Origin: Lysinibacillus macroides
GTDB lineage: Bacteria; Bacillota; Bacilli; Bacillales_A; Planococcaceae
Direction of reading: 5' to 3'
Assembly: GCF_001281525.1 (NCBI RefSeq)
Contig: NZ_LGCI01000011.1
Location: 151,392-215,391, forward strand
Length of the DNA stretch: 64,000 nucleotides
This document shows positions 16,968-25,430 of the stretch, piece by piece. Position 1 is the first letter of the stretch; the number at the start of each line of letters is the position of its first letter. Both the position numbers and the translations under genes were made by a program. The notes below the pieces were generated by a model. The model was not told the DNA's origin. It saw only the letters and a list, made by a program, of their open reading frames with translations, and did not search any database.

Positions 16968-16997
16968 ATAATACATTGGATATCGGTAGTCTGTCAA
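16968..16997 (-). promoter_or_regulatory. SigA promoter of the leuA T-box transcript
   Basis: TTGACA (16997-16992), 18 bp, TATTAT (16973-16968) on the minus strand, immediately upstream of the T-box leader. Confidence 0.7.
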
Positions 16998-17125
16998 CAA
17001 TTTTCTAAAAATTATTTTTATTCTGTACTTGTATGAGCTATATTTTAACATTTAGTGAAAGGGATGAATCATTATTATAAAAGGGGGAAAGGTAGGCTAC
17101 CCATCAAAAAAATAATGATAGATAA

Positions 17126-17171
17126 AGCTGCTTATTTTCTATAAGAAGGATTTCTCCGAAAATAAGCAGCT
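17126..17171 (-). terminator. Terminator of chemoreceptor gene
   Basis: Perfect 14-bp stem AGCTGCTTATTTTC / GAAAATAAGCAGCT, just beyond the stop at 17179. Confidence 0.7.
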
Positions 17172-17178
17172 TCTATAT

Positions 17179-18873
17179 TTATTCTAATTTAAAGCGAGAC
17201 ACTTGCGTTTGAAGCTCTTCAGCCATATTGGACAATGTTGCTGCTGAAGCTGCCACTTCTTCAATCGTTGCCAGTTGCTCCTCTGAGGCAGAGGCCACGT
17301 TTTGCAAATTAGTGGAAGACATTTGAGCAATAGTCGCTATTTCATCGAAGGCTGCATAAATTTGTTGTGCACTCGATGACATCTCCTCCGAAACTGCTGT
17401 TGCGTCCTGGATTTGCATCGATACTTGTTCGATAAGATCTACAATTTTCGCAAAGCCTTTTTCGGCAACCTGCACGACTTGCATACCAGTTTGCACCTCT
17501 TGTGTACCTGCATGCATTGCTGTCACTGCATGATTTGTATCCTGTTGAATTTCAGCAATCAAGACTGCGATCTGTTCAGCAGATTGCTTTGATTGCTCGG
17601 CTAATTTTTTCACTTCATCCGCTACTACGGCAAAGCCACGTCCATGATCTCCTGCACGGGCTGCTTCAATAGCGGCATTAAGCGCTAATAAATTTGTTTG
17701 TTCCGCAATTTCTGTAATAATGCTAATAATATTTCCAATTTCAATGGAATGCCTATCTAAATTTTTCACAACGCTAGCAGACTCTGCTACAGCAGTATTG
17801 ATTGTCTGCATTTGTGTAATCACTCGCTGTAACGAATTATTTCCAGATTTTGCCTCATAATTTGTTTCTATGGCTAGTTCGGAAACGGCTGCTGTAGTAG
17901 AAGCTAATTGTTGTATTCCTTTTGTCATGTTTTTCATGGCTGTGGAGCTTTCTGTAGCATTTTTACCTTGTGTTTCAGAGCCACTTGCAACCTCTTGAAT
18001 CGAAGAAGTAATATGCTCAGTCGCTTGAATTGTTTGATCGGCACTAGCTGTTAATTCAGCTGCTGAGCTACTAACTTGTACCGTGTTATGACGGACATTT
18101 GTGATTAAGTCTTTTAGATTAATAGCCATTTGGTTAAAGGCTAGAGCTAAATCCCCAACTTCATCGCGATTTTTAATATGTAACTGTTCTGTGGTTAAGT
18201 CACCAGCTGCTATTTTTTTAGCTGCTCTTGCCATGCCATTAATCGGCCGAGCCATGAAATTACCGACCAAAATAGCAATTGTCAGACTAATGATAACGGC
18301 AAATACCCCAAGTAAAATCATTTGAAGCTTAATATGTTGAATTCCCTTTGTTGTAGCAGCGATTTTGCTATCGAGATATTCCCTTTGATAGTTCGCTAAG
18401 TTTTCAACACGCTCATCAAATTGCTTAATAATTAAACGACCTTGCGTGCTATCAAGCTTTTCATACTTTTCTGTTTCACCTTGGGCTTTTAATGTAAACA
18501 TACGATCTGCAAACTGTTGTACACTTTGTTCACTTTTAATAATAGCTTCTAGTAATTCAATGGATTTTTTAGAATGAAAGGTGTCCAGTAATTCTTCTGA
18601 TTTAAGCTTAAATTGTTCCCGTGCTTCCTGACTGCTTTGAAGGTTTTGCTTATCGCCCAGTAGTAAATAACCGCGCATACTAACAATTTCTTGCTTTGCT
18701 AGTACACGTAGTTCCTGAATACTGATGGATGTGGTTGTTTGTTCCTCTAGCAAAGCACGGTATGTTTTATTAACGGAATCGAGCTGTTTAATATTTAAGC
18801 CAATTGTTGCAACGAGAACTAAAATCACAATAAAAAAACCGAGCAATAATTTCTTGTAGATAGTAAACCGCAT
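17179..18873 (-). CDS. Methyl-accepting chemotaxis protein (4HB-type sensor)
   Basis: 564 residues. TM1 ([20 protein letters not shown], about 9-28), an extracytoplasmic helical region of about 155 residues resembling a four-helix-bundle ligand domain, TM2 ([20 protein letters not shown], about 184-203), HAMP ([19 protein letters not shown]), then a long signalling domain. The CheA/CheW-contacting hairpin tip reads [34 protein letters not shown]. It senses an unknown stimulus outside the cell and controls CheA. It is monocistronic, with a terminator downstream. No SigD promoter could be recognised with confidence. Confidence 0.93.
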   Translation of the reverse strand: MRFTIYKKLLLGFFIVILVLVATIGLNIKQLDSVNKTYRALLEEQTTTSISIQELRVLAKQEIVSMRGYLLLGDKQNLQSSQEAREQFKLKSEELLDTFHSKKSIELLEAIIKSEQSVQQFADRMFTLKAQGETEKYEKLDSTQGRLIIKQFDERVENLANYQREYLDSKIAATTKGIQHIKLQMILLGVFAVIISLTIAILVGNFMARPINGMARAAKKIAAGDLTTEQLHIKNRDEVGDLALAFNQMAINLKDLITNVRHNTVQVSSSAAELTASADQTIQATEHITSSIQEVASGSETQGKNATESSTAMKNMTKGIQQLASTTAAVSELAIETNYEAKSGNNSLQRVITQMQTINTAVAESASVVKNLDRHSIEIGNIISIITEIAEQTNLLALNAAIEAARAGDHGRGFAVVADEVKKLAEQSKQSAEQIAVLIAEIQQDTNHAVTAMHAGTQEVQTGMQVVQVAEKGFAKIVDLIEQVSMQIQDATAVSEEMSSSAQQIYAAFDEIATIAQMSSTNLQNVASASEEQLATIEEVAASAATLSNMAEELQTQVSRFKLE

Positions 18874-19182
18874 AGATGTAATATCCTTTCTCCGTAGGTA
18901 GTCAAAATGTTACAAATTAATGAAATATGTATCTATAACATTTATATCAGATTATCAACGTTTTACAAAGTATTAAGAGTAGCATTGCTTTCTGTAATAG
19001 TGTTAAAAATTAAAGGAGTTAGGAACCGTATGATGAAAAAGCATCAATTAATAATAAAAATAATGTTTTTATATAGATTATTGACAAATGATATTGGTTA
19101 TTAAGTCTATTCACATAAATTTTGAAACTTCAACAGTAGTCATAACGTACAGATAATATGAGAAAGGTAAAGGTGGGGAAAT
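18874..19182. other. Intergenic region between chemoreceptor and DUF1648 gene
   Basis: Divergent promoter region. A TTGATA-N17-TAGATA pair reads toward the chemoreceptor. An open frame at 18907-19104 has no ribosome site and no protein-like composition, so I do not call it. Confidence 0.4.
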
Positions 19183-19677
19183 ATGTATAGGCCAATTTTA
19201 AAAATACCAAAAACAAAATCTGAAAAAGTATGGGACTGTATTGGTGGTGGTTTATTTGTTCTAGCCATTTTTTATATTGTAGTGATGTGGTCTAAATTAC
19301 CTGATAAAATCCCGGGTCATTTCAATGGAATAGGAGAGGTGGATCGCTGGGGTTCAAAAATGGAATTAATTATTCTGCCGATTATTGGCGGATTTTTATG
19401 GCTAGTGATGACATTGTTAGAAAAAGCACCACACATGCATAATTATCCAACACGTTTAAATGAGCAAAATGTGGAGGCATTTTATCGCAATAGCAGAAAA
19501 ATACTAAATGAAGTGAAGAATCTGTGTTTGATTTTATTTGCCTTTCTATCGTTTCAAATGGTACGCATTGGTCTTGGCGACGCAGATTCATTAGGCTGGT
19601 GGTTCCTACCGATGGTATTACTAGGAGCATTTATTCCAACGATTAAAGGATTTATAACAAGCTCCAAAATAAAATAG
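19183..19677 (+). CDS. DUF1648-domain membrane protein
   Basis: 164 residues, AAGGTGGGG before the ATG. Four hydrophobic segments. The DUF1648 signature LPDKIPGHFNGIGEVDRWGSK follows TM1 (about residues 43-63), as in SdpI-like and YhdP-neighbour membrane proteins. SdpI uses this architecture for immunity to a toxin, but the domain is widespread and most members are uncharacterised. It stands alone upstream of the sigma-factor operon, with its own terminator. Confidence 0.8.
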   Translation: MYRPILKIPKTKSEKVWDCIGGGLFVLAIFYIVVMWSKLPDKIPGHFNGIGEVDRWGSKMELIILPIIGGFLWLVMTLLEKAPHMHNYPTRLNEQNVEAFYRNSRKILNEVKNLCLILFAFLSFQMVRIGLGDADSLGWWFLPMVLLGAFIPTIKGFITSSKIK

Positions 19678-19684
19678 AGAGTCT

Positions 19685-19713
19685 AAAACGCTTAGGACAC
19701 CCTTAAGCGTTTT
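19685..19713 (+). terminator. Terminator
   Basis: AAAACGCTTA / TAAGCGTTTT with a nine-base loop, followed by ATTTTTG. Confidence 0.8.
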
Positions 19714-19738
19714 ATTTTTGCAGAAAAATTTTTATAGC

Positions 19739-19797
19739 GTGTCACAAATGGCTGTTGATTTCAGTTATATAGGCGAAAAAGGGAAGAAACAGCTTTG
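19739..19797 (+). repeat. Upstream copy of the sigma-gene promoter/start region
   Basis: Shares GTGTCACAAA, TTTCAGTTATATAG, a purine-rich ribosome-site-like stretch and a TTG with 19877-19934. Here the TTG (19795) leads into only about 14 codons before TGA. It looks like an old partial duplication about 138 bp upstream of the real start. Confidence 0.65.
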
Positions 19798-19876
19798 ATA
19801 GTACGAAATAAAAGATTTCTCCAAGTAACCCGATGACATTCAAGATCTAAATAATATTTTTAAAATTTCTTTTCTA

Positions 19877-19934
19877 GTGTCACAAACTTCTATTAATTTC
19901 AGTTATATAGATTAGAAAGGGGGGAACAACTTTG
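19877..19934 (+). promoter_or_regulatory. Probable ECF-type promoter and start region of the sigma gene
   Basis: GTGTCACAAA and TTTCAGTTATATAG are the two blocks conserved with the upstream copy, spaced like -35 and -10 elements of an extracytoplasmic-function promoter. The ribosome site GAAAGGGGGG and the TTG at 19932 follow. Autoregulation is inferred. Confidence 0.45.
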
Positions 19935-20522
19935 ACTGCACTAAATCAATCAAAAGAGCGAGCTGATATAGATATTGAATCCATTGTGGAGCAAGTTCAA
20001 TCAGGTGACACGCGTGCCTATGCAGAAATCATTCGTTGTTTTCAAAAGCAAATTTATATTTATTGTTACTATATGCTAGGAACCAAAGAGGAGGCGGAGG
20101 ATGCTTCACAAGATATTTTTATTAAAGGATTGGAGAATATTCATAGATTTTCTTATACGGTTTCCTTATCGGCATGGCTTTATAAAATTGCCCACCATCA
20201 TTGTATTGATGTTATAAAAGCCAAAAATAAGGGTTATAAATTTTGGCTAAATATGAAGCAAGAACAGGTGAAGCAGACGCAAGCTCCGATACCTGAATAC
20301 GATGAAATGGTACATAGGCTATTGGAAAACTTACGTGTAGATGAAAAAAGGATTTTATTACTTCGTTCTATTGAGGAGTATAGCTTTGATGAAATTGCTG
20401 CCATTATGGATATGAAAGCAGCTACAGTAAGAAAAAAGTATGAACGATTACGTAAAAAATTGATGAAGGAAAATATGTTAGGAGGGGATATTTATGGACA
20501 CTCGTTCAAAATTGGAGGATAA
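19932..20522 (+). CDS. ECF-family RNA polymerase sigma factor
   Basis: 196 residues, TTG start with GGGGGG upstream. Region 2 reads YAEIIRCFQKQIYIYCYYMLGTKEEAEDASQDIFIKGLENIHRF with the typical DASQDIF core; region 4 reads LLLRSIEEYSFDEIAAIMDMKAATVRKKYERLRKKL. A sigma-70 group IV factor that directs core polymerase to a small stress regulon. Its 3' end overlaps the next gene, a membrane anti-sigma factor, by 29 bases, which is tight coupling. The tail after the region 4 helix is unusually long because of this overlap. Confidence 0.92.
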   Translation: MTALNQSKERADIDIESIVEQVQSGDTRAYAEIIRCFQKQIYIYCYYMLGTKEEAEDASQDIFIKGLENIHRFSYTVSLSAWLYKIAHHHCIDVIKAKNKGYKFWLNMKQEQVKQTQAPIPEYDEMVHRLLENLRVDEKRILLLRSIEEYSFDEIAAIMDMKAATVRKKYERLRKKLMKENMLGGDIYGHSFKIGG

Positions 20523-21621
20523 GGAGTTAGCTCAGATAGAAAGATTTATTCGAGAAACACCTGTGGAAGTGGATTTAGTAAATCGGACAATGGGCAAATA
20601 TGAAAGCAGTCGTGATACAAAGCCGTCTGAAAAATTTAGAACTCGTAAGAAATTACGTCAAAGAGTCATGCTGATTACCGCCTCCGCAGCAATGATTTTT
20701 AGTTTGATTATTGTTACGGGTTTAATTTCGCCAACGATGGCTGCGACGATGAAAGAAGTGCCTTTATTATCATCTGTTTTTAAACTTACAACAAGGGATC
20801 TTGGTCTACATGCCGCAGATGAAAAGGGACTCTCAACAAAATTGAATATAAGCGTTACGCATGAAGGCTTTACATTAAATGTAACAGAAGTAGTTTATGA
20901 CGGTACACGTGTTGCAATCGGGATTGAACGCCATCATAAAGAAGGTGAAAATGCCAAAGAAAGTTTATCAGATCAAATTAGTAATATTGAATTTTTACTA
21001 AATGGTGAACTATTGAATCACACCAATTTTAGTGGTGTTTTTGGACAGCCAAGTAAGGATAAGAATTCAGCAATATTTGAATTTGCAGATTTGAAAAACC
21101 AAGGTGGGATTCCTTTCCCAAAGCAATTTATTTTGACATTATCCGCTACAATAACTGGAATTTCTGAACCTTTTAAAATGAATATTCCAGTGAGTGATAT
21201 TGGTAACTATGTAAACCTACAACCTAATATAAGTAGAAAATACAAAAATAATCAGTTTACTATTGAACAAATTATACTAACTCCCATAACAACTAGTATT
21301 ACAACAAGAATAGCCTTGCTTGATAAATCAACTTCTGTAGATTTCCGGGAAGGAATAAGTATCGAAGTTTATGATGAACAAGGACACGAACTAAAACTAA
21401 TTCATGGCAATGGTAGACGTGAGACAAATAAAGGAACTAGCGATTTGATCATGGATTTACGGGTTCATCCAGTTGAAACCTTACCAAAAGCTATTACAAT
21501 CAAACCGTATATTCATCTTTATGACGATGAGGGATCATACCAACTGGATGAAAACGGAGACCCGATCATTCAATACATTCCAGAGTTAGAAATAACAATA
21601 CCAATTAACTCAAAAGAATAA
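20494..21621 (+). CDS. DUF4179-type anti-sigma factor
   Basis: 375 residues, ATG behind AGGAGGGG. A cytoplasmic N-terminus of about 60 residues (ELAQIERFIRETPVEVDLVNRTM) would bind the sigma factor. One membrane segment (VMLITASAAMIFSLIIVTGLI, near 58-78) is followed by an extracytoplasmic DUF4179-like domain (PTMAATMKEVPLLSSVFKL) and a second beta-rich domain. It holds the ECF factor at the membrane until an envelope signal arrives. The overlap with the sigma gene keeps the ratio fixed. The signal and release mechanism are unknown. Confidence 0.87.
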   Translation: MDTRSKLEDKELAQIERFIRETPVEVDLVNRTMGKYESSRDTKPSEKFRTRKKLRQRVMLITASAAMIFSLIIVTGLISPTMAATMKEVPLLSSVFKLTTRDLGLHAADEKGLSTKLNISVTHEGFTLNVTEVVYDGTRVAIGIERHHKEGENAKESLSDQISNIEFLLNGELLNHTNFSGVFGQPSKDKNSAIFEFADLKNQGGIPFPKQFILTLSATITGISEPFKMNIPVSDIGNYVNLQPNISRKYKNNQFTIEQIILTPITTSITTRIALLDKSTSVDFREGISIEVYDEQGHELKLIHGNGRRETNKGTSDLIMDLRVHPVETLPKAITIKPYIHLYDDEGSYQLDENGDPIIQYIPELEITIPINSKE

Positions 21622-21624
21622 AAA

Positions 21625-21660
21625 AGTAAAGAAAGTGGGGCAAAGCTCACTTTCTTTACT
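21625..21660 (+). terminator. Terminator of sigma/anti-sigma operon
   Basis: Perfect 13-bp stem AGTAAAGAAAGTG / CACTTTCTTTACT immediately after the stop. Confidence 0.78.
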
Positions 21661-21683
21661 GTCTAGTACTTCAAACTATCTTT

Positions 21684-22067
21684 TTACATAAAATAATAAG
21701 TACCAAGTAGGGCTCCGTTAGATTTATAAGCTTGAACTACAGCCTTTCCTGTATTAATCATAATAGCTACATTACCCTCAAGCCAGACAACATTCTGTCC
21801 TTTCGAAATTACCCACTAATCACCATTCATCGGGATTTTAGAGCCAACAAATGTTTGAATTTGCTGATTTTGAGTGCTGATAGATCTATCTGCAGGTTCA
21901 AAAATAACTGTAAATTCATCAGTTGAATTAATTGCTTCTTCTAAGGCTGATGCAGGAACCTCTTATGTATTTCCTATTGCATTTGTTTCTAATTCAGAAG
22001 CATTGGCATTGATACTAAATCCACCTCCGACAATAGTTGTAGCTAAGGCTACAGAAGCTAACTTACC
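21684..22067 (-). pseudogene. Decayed small secreted protein gene
   Basis: On the minus strand one frame reads GKLASVALATTIVGGGFSIN and then ANASELETNAIGNT, a signal peptide with an ANA cleavage region. It runs on through EVPASALEEAINSTDEFTVIFEP and SKGQNVVWLEGNVAIMI to YSTOP-like ALLGTYYFM and the stop. It is interrupted by TAA at 21965-21963 and TAG at 21818-21816, 147 bases apart, and no start codon is in place at the 5' end. The uninterrupted protein would be about 125 residues and exported. I do not recognise the family. Confidence 0.7.
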
Positions 22068-22365
22068 AAAATATTATATCAAGCATTTTATAATCAAAGT
22101 TATAAAAAGGTTATTTATCATGACTTGGGTTGATAGGCTCAATGGCATGCTATATGTAGAAAGCGTCCCCTGTAAGGGAAATCAACTTTTATTAGCTTTC
22201 TCTAAAAAAAGTAAATGAGTACATCTATCTCTTTAGGAAATTGTCTTGTGTTTTGTCAACCGCAATTTTGGGTGATGAACCTATAAAAAATCACTGGTAA
22301 AAAATTAGGAATTAACTAACGTATAAAATATAGTTGATTTTTTAAAATAAAGAGAGGAATAATAA

Positions 22366-22560
22366 ACGAATAGGAAAATCAACTTTTTTATAATCGGTTT
22401 TGTTGGAGTTTTCGTTACCTTTATTTTAAAGTGGATTGTAAGGCTACAATGATTATTACTTTGTGCAGGGATTTTTATGTATGCTCCAATGGATGAAATG
22501 TTCTTTCGTACGCTTTGCAATGAAGAAAATGTATTGTTAACAAGAAATAAAGGAGAATAG
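22366..22560 (+). pseudogene. Decayed small membrane protein gene
   Basis: A 64-codon frame with a ribosome site (AGAGAGG) but ACG where ATG is expected. It reads NRKINFFIIGFVGVFVTFIL then KWIVRLQ, TGA (22450-22452), LLLCAGIFMYAPMDEMFFRT and onward to TAG. With the start and the TGA repaired it would be a two-helix membrane protein. The stop lies three bases before the GNAT gene, so it was probably co-transcribed. Both defects are single-base changes. Confidence 0.5.
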
Positions 22561-22563
22561 AAG

Positions 22564-23544
22564 ATGACGGTAACTTTAGTAAAGCATGATTTAAAGTATG
22601 CTGAGGCTATTCATGCGTTGTCTTCTATGCCACAGGTTCGAGATGCGCTAGGCTTACCTGCTGGCAAGGTAGAAGACACGATTCATTTTATTAAGCGTGA
22701 ATGTATAGATGAAGAAGAAGGTAAGACCGTGCCTCGTGTTATTTTGGATGAGGAGGGGCAAGTAATTGGTGTGACATCATTAATGTTTATCGATCGTCAT
22801 AAAATGAGCTGTCATATAGGATCTTGGCTAGGCTACGAGTTTTGGGGAAAGGGCTATAATCTTGAGGCAAAAGAGGTTATTTTAGATATTGCGTTTTTTG
22901 AGCTTGGTTTATTGCGTGTCTTTGCTGGGGCTCGAAAGGTGAATATTCGTTCGCAAAAAGCACAGGAAAAGCTACCTTTTATTCGATTAGGGGTAGAAAA
23001 TGATTATCCAGATGAGCATTCATGGCTAGAGGTAAAGGAAAAGCAGCCATGCGTATTAAATGTTTTTGAACGTGAGGATTTTGTGCGCTATCGTATATCT
23101 CTCAAGAAAGTGAAGGGGAAGCGAGAAGCTTTTTTACCACAGCTTTTATTGGCAGATAAAAATGAAGAGATGGTTCGGAAATATTTATATCAGGGCGTCT
23201 TATATGAAATTAAGTGTGGAAAAGATTTAGCGGGTTTGGCGTTATTGATTCCACAATCTGAAACAGTCATTGAGTTAAAAAATATTGCTATTGTTTCACG
23301 CTATCAAGGGAAGGGAGTAGGGAAAGAAGTATTACAGCAACTTACGGATATTTGCCAACAGCAGGGCTACCAAATGATTTTAGTTGGAACCGCAAATTCT
23401 AGTATTGATACGATCGCCTTCTACCAAAAAGCAGGCTTTCGCATGGAGTCTATTGAAAAGGATTTCTTTTACCACTACCCAGAGCCTATTTATGAAAATG
23501 GTATTCGTGCATTGGATATGATTTTCTTCTCAAAGCTATTATAA
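22564..23544 (+). CDS. Tandem GNAT-domain acetyltransferase
   Basis: 326 residues. The N-terminal half (about 1-180) is GNAT-like, with LGYEFWGKGYNLEAKEVILD and LLRVFAGARKVNIRSQK, similar to RimJ/RimL-type enzymes. The C-terminal half (about 200-326) carries the acetyl-CoA loop SRYQGKGVGKEVLQQL and FYQKAGFRM. A double-GNAT architecture of this length usually transfers acetyl from acetyl-CoA to a small amine or protein N-terminus. Substrate unknown. AAAGGAG precedes the ATG. A convergent terminator with nsrR follows. Confidence 0.85.
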   Translation: MTVTLVKHDLKYAEAIHALSSMPQVRDALGLPAGKVEDTIHFIKRECIDEEEGKTVPRVILDEEGQVIGVTSLMFIDRHKMSCHIGSWLGYEFWGKGYNLEAKEVILDIAFFELGLLRVFAGARKVNIRSQKAQEKLPFIRLGVENDYPDEHSWLEVKEKQPCVLNVFEREDFVRYRISLKKVKGKREAFLPQLLLADKNEEMVRKYLYQGVLYEIKCGKDLAGLALLIPQSETVIELKNIAIVSRYQGKGVGKEVLQQLTDICQQQGYQMILVGTANSSIDTIAFYQKAGFRMESIEKDFFYHYPEPIYENGIRALDMIFFSKLL

Positions 23545-23545
23545 A

Positions 23546-23581
23546 AAAATGCCCGTTCAACAAAGGTTGAGCGGGCATTTT
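23546..23581. terminator. Convergent terminator, GNAT gene and nsrR
   Basis: AAAATGCCCGTTCAAC / GTTGAGCGGGCATTTT (one G-T pair), loop AAAG. It overlaps the nsrR stop. Confidence 0.85.
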
Positions 23582-24017
23582 ATTGACCAAGTAGAAGAGC
23601 CAGCAATTTTTCCTTAGAATGTAGAAAATCATCTAATGTGTAGCGGTCCAGCACGTTTAAATAGGCTTGCAAAGCTTCATATAAAACACCTTTAAGCTGA
23701 CATTCTGGCGCTATTTTACATAGATTATTTTCCTTGTCAAAACATTCTACAAGATGAAAATCCTCCTCTGTATGACGGACAATTTCACCAATTGTCACGG
23801 TTTTAGGATCAATGGCTAGACGAATACCTCCGCCACGTCCTCGAATTGTTTCAATATAGCCCAACAACCCAAGCTGATGCGTCACCTTCATTAAATGGTT
23901 TTTTGATATATTATAAGCCTCTGAAATCTCTTGAATTGTTGATAATTGACCATCCTCTTTTGCACCTAGATAGATAAGTGTTCGAAGCGAATAGTCCGTG
24001 TATAAAGTTAAGCGCAT
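23580..24017 (-). CDS. nsrR: Rrf2-family nitric-oxide-sensing repressor
   Basis: About 145 residues (a GTG two codons upstream is also in frame). It has an Rrf2 winged helix: MRLTLYTDYSLRTLIYLG, AYNISKNHLMKVTHQLGLLGYIETIRGRGGGIRLA. Three Cys in ECFDKENNLCKIAPECQL have the C-x7-C-x5-C pattern of the NsrR [4Fe-4S] cluster. NO destroys the cluster and relieves repression. It is divergent from hmp, its classic target, with a perfect 8-1-8 palindrome between them. Confidence 0.9.
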   Translation of the reverse strand: MRLTLYTDYSLRTLIYLGAKEDGQLSTIQEISEAYNISKNHLMKVTHQLGLLGYIETIRGRGGGIRLAIDPKTVTIGEIVRHTEEDFHLVECFDKENNLCKIAPECQLKGVLYEALQAYLNVLDRYTLDDFLHSKEKLLALLLGQ

Positions 24018-24097
24018 AGGCACACCCTACTTTCTATGATTCAAAATTATTATAGCATTTTACGTGAAACTATAATATGTTCAATCCTTATTAAAAG

Positions 24098-24114
24098 ATG
24101 TATTTAAAATACAT
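24098..24114 (+). promoter_or_regulatory. NsrR operator
   Basis: Perfect palindrome ATGTATTT-A-AAATACAT, preceded by AAAG, in the nsrR-hmp divergent region. It matches the AAGATGTATTT half-site style of class I NsrR sites. Confidence 0.75.
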
Positions 24115-24134
24115 TAATTATGTCTATTTTGTTA

Positions 24135-24150
24135 AAGATGTATTTTACAT
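24135..24150 (+). promoter_or_regulatory. Second, weaker NsrR-like site at the hmp promoter
   Basis: AAAGATGTATTTTACAT repeats the half-site of the upstream operator. It lies just before TTGCTT-N17-TATATT, a plausible hmp promoter. Confidence 0.5.
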
Positions 24151-24206
24151 ATTGCTTTAAGAGGATGAAAGCGTTATATTATAATCACGAAAGGATGGTA
24201 AGCGAT

Positions 24207-25370
24207 ATGTTAAAACAAGAAACTATTCAAATCATTAAGGCAACTGTACCTGTATTAGAAGTTCATGGTGTAGAAATTACAAAGACGTTTTACAAAAATA
24301 TGTTTCAAGCTCATCCAGAATTATTGAATATTTTTAATCATGCAAATCAAGAAAAAGGTCGTCAACAAACAGCATTAGCAAATACAGTGTATGCTGCTGC
24401 CGTTCATATTGAAAATTTAGGGGCAATTTTACCAGCCGTGATGCTTATTGCACATAAACATCGTAGCCTAGGTATTTTACCAGAGCATTATCCAATCGTT
24501 GGAGAAAACTTATTAAAGGCGATTAAGGAAGTACTAGGGGACGCGGCAACAGATGATATTATTAATGCTTGGGCTGAGGCATATGGTGTTATTGCTGATG
24601 TGTTCATTCAAGTAGAAGAAGATTTATACAAAGAGGCTGAAAATAATGGTGGCTGGCGTTTATTTAAGCCTTTAAAAGTAGCGAAAAAAGTGGTAGAAAA
24701 TGATTTAGTAACATCTGTTTACTTTGTCAATGAGGATGGTTCACCATTACCATCTTATGAGCCTGGTCAATATATTAGCGTCCGTTTGAATGTACCAGGC
24801 GAAGAGTATTTACTAAGTCGTCAATATACACTTTCACAGGCAAGTGCAGAAGATGGCTATCGTATTTCGGTAAAGCGTGAGAGCGACCAAACACCGAATG
24901 GTAAAGCATCCAACTATATTCATGACCATTTACAGGTTGGAGATCTAGTAGATGTAAGTGCTCCAGCAGGATTATTCGTATTAGAAGAAACAACTGCACC
25001 AATTACATTTGTAAGTGGCGGTATTGGTGTAACACCGTTGAATAGTATGCTGCAATCCTTAAAAGAGGATGCATCCAATGAAGTAAACTTTATTCAGTGT
25101 GCTCGTAATGAAAAAGTTGTAGCGTTCAGTGATGATATTCAAGAGAAAGTAAATGTACTACCGAATGCATCCTATACAGCTTTATATTCTGATGAAGATA
25201 AGCTGATTACTAAAGAGTTATTAGCAGAAAAAGTAGCTGATAATGCAGATGTTTATGTATGTGGACCTGTAGGCTTTATGGAAGCCGTTATTAAAAATTT
25301 ACAGGAGCTTGGTGTGAAGGATGAGAAAATTCACTATGAATTCTTTGGACCAGCTATGCAATTAGCTTAA
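24207..25370 (+). CDS. hmp: Flavohemoprotein (nitric oxide dioxygenase)
   Basis: 387 residues from the ATG after GAAAGGATGG; an upstream in-frame start at 24120 would run through the operator region. Globin domain about 1-140 ([20 protein letters not shown], with [21 protein letters not shown] around the proximal His). FAD-binding reductase ([19 protein letters not shown]) and NAD(P)H domain ([27 protein letters not shown]) follow. It oxidises NO to nitrate with O2 and NAD(P)H in the cytoplasm. Regulated by the divergent NsrR. Confidence 0.95.
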   Translation: MLKQETIQIIKATVPVLEVHGVEITKTFYKNMFQAHPELLNIFNHANQEKGRQQTALANTVYAAAVHIENLGAILPAVMLIAHKHRSLGILPEHYPIVGENLLKAIKEVLGDAATDDIINAWAEAYGVIADVFIQVEEDLYKEAENNGGWRLFKPLKVAKKVVENDLVTSVYFVNEDGSPLPSYEPGQYISVRLNVPGEEYLLSRQYTLSQASAEDGYRISVKRESDQTPNGKASNYIHDHLQVGDLVDVSAPAGLFVLEETTAPITFVSGGIGVTPLNSMLQSLKEDASNEVNFIQCARNEKVVAFSDDIQEKVNVLPNASYTALYSDEDKLITKELLAEKVADNADVYVCGPVGFMEAVIKNLQELGVKDEKIHYEFFGPAMQLA

Positions 25371-25385
25371 TAAAGTAATGGATTT

Positions 25386-25417
25386 CCCTGTTATCTGTCG
25401 ATATGACGGTAACAGGG
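25386..25417 (+). terminator. Terminator of hmp
   Basis: CCCTGTTA / TAACAGGG stem with an interrupted inner part, followed by TTTTTTTG. Confidence 0.7.
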
Positions 25418-25430
25418 TTTTTTGTTGGGC

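Noticed and set aside
18874..18990. SigD (flagellar) promoter for the chemoreceptor gene
   Set aside because: No TAAA-N15-GCCGATAA match; only a plausible SigA-like pair was seen.
18907..19104. 65-codon plus-strand frame
   Set aside because: No ribosome site, AT-driven composition and no recognisable features.
21874..22218. 114-codon plus-strand frame
   Set aside because: Mostly antisense to the secreted-protein pseudogene; the minus-strand translation is far more protein-like (signal peptide, ordered C-terminus).
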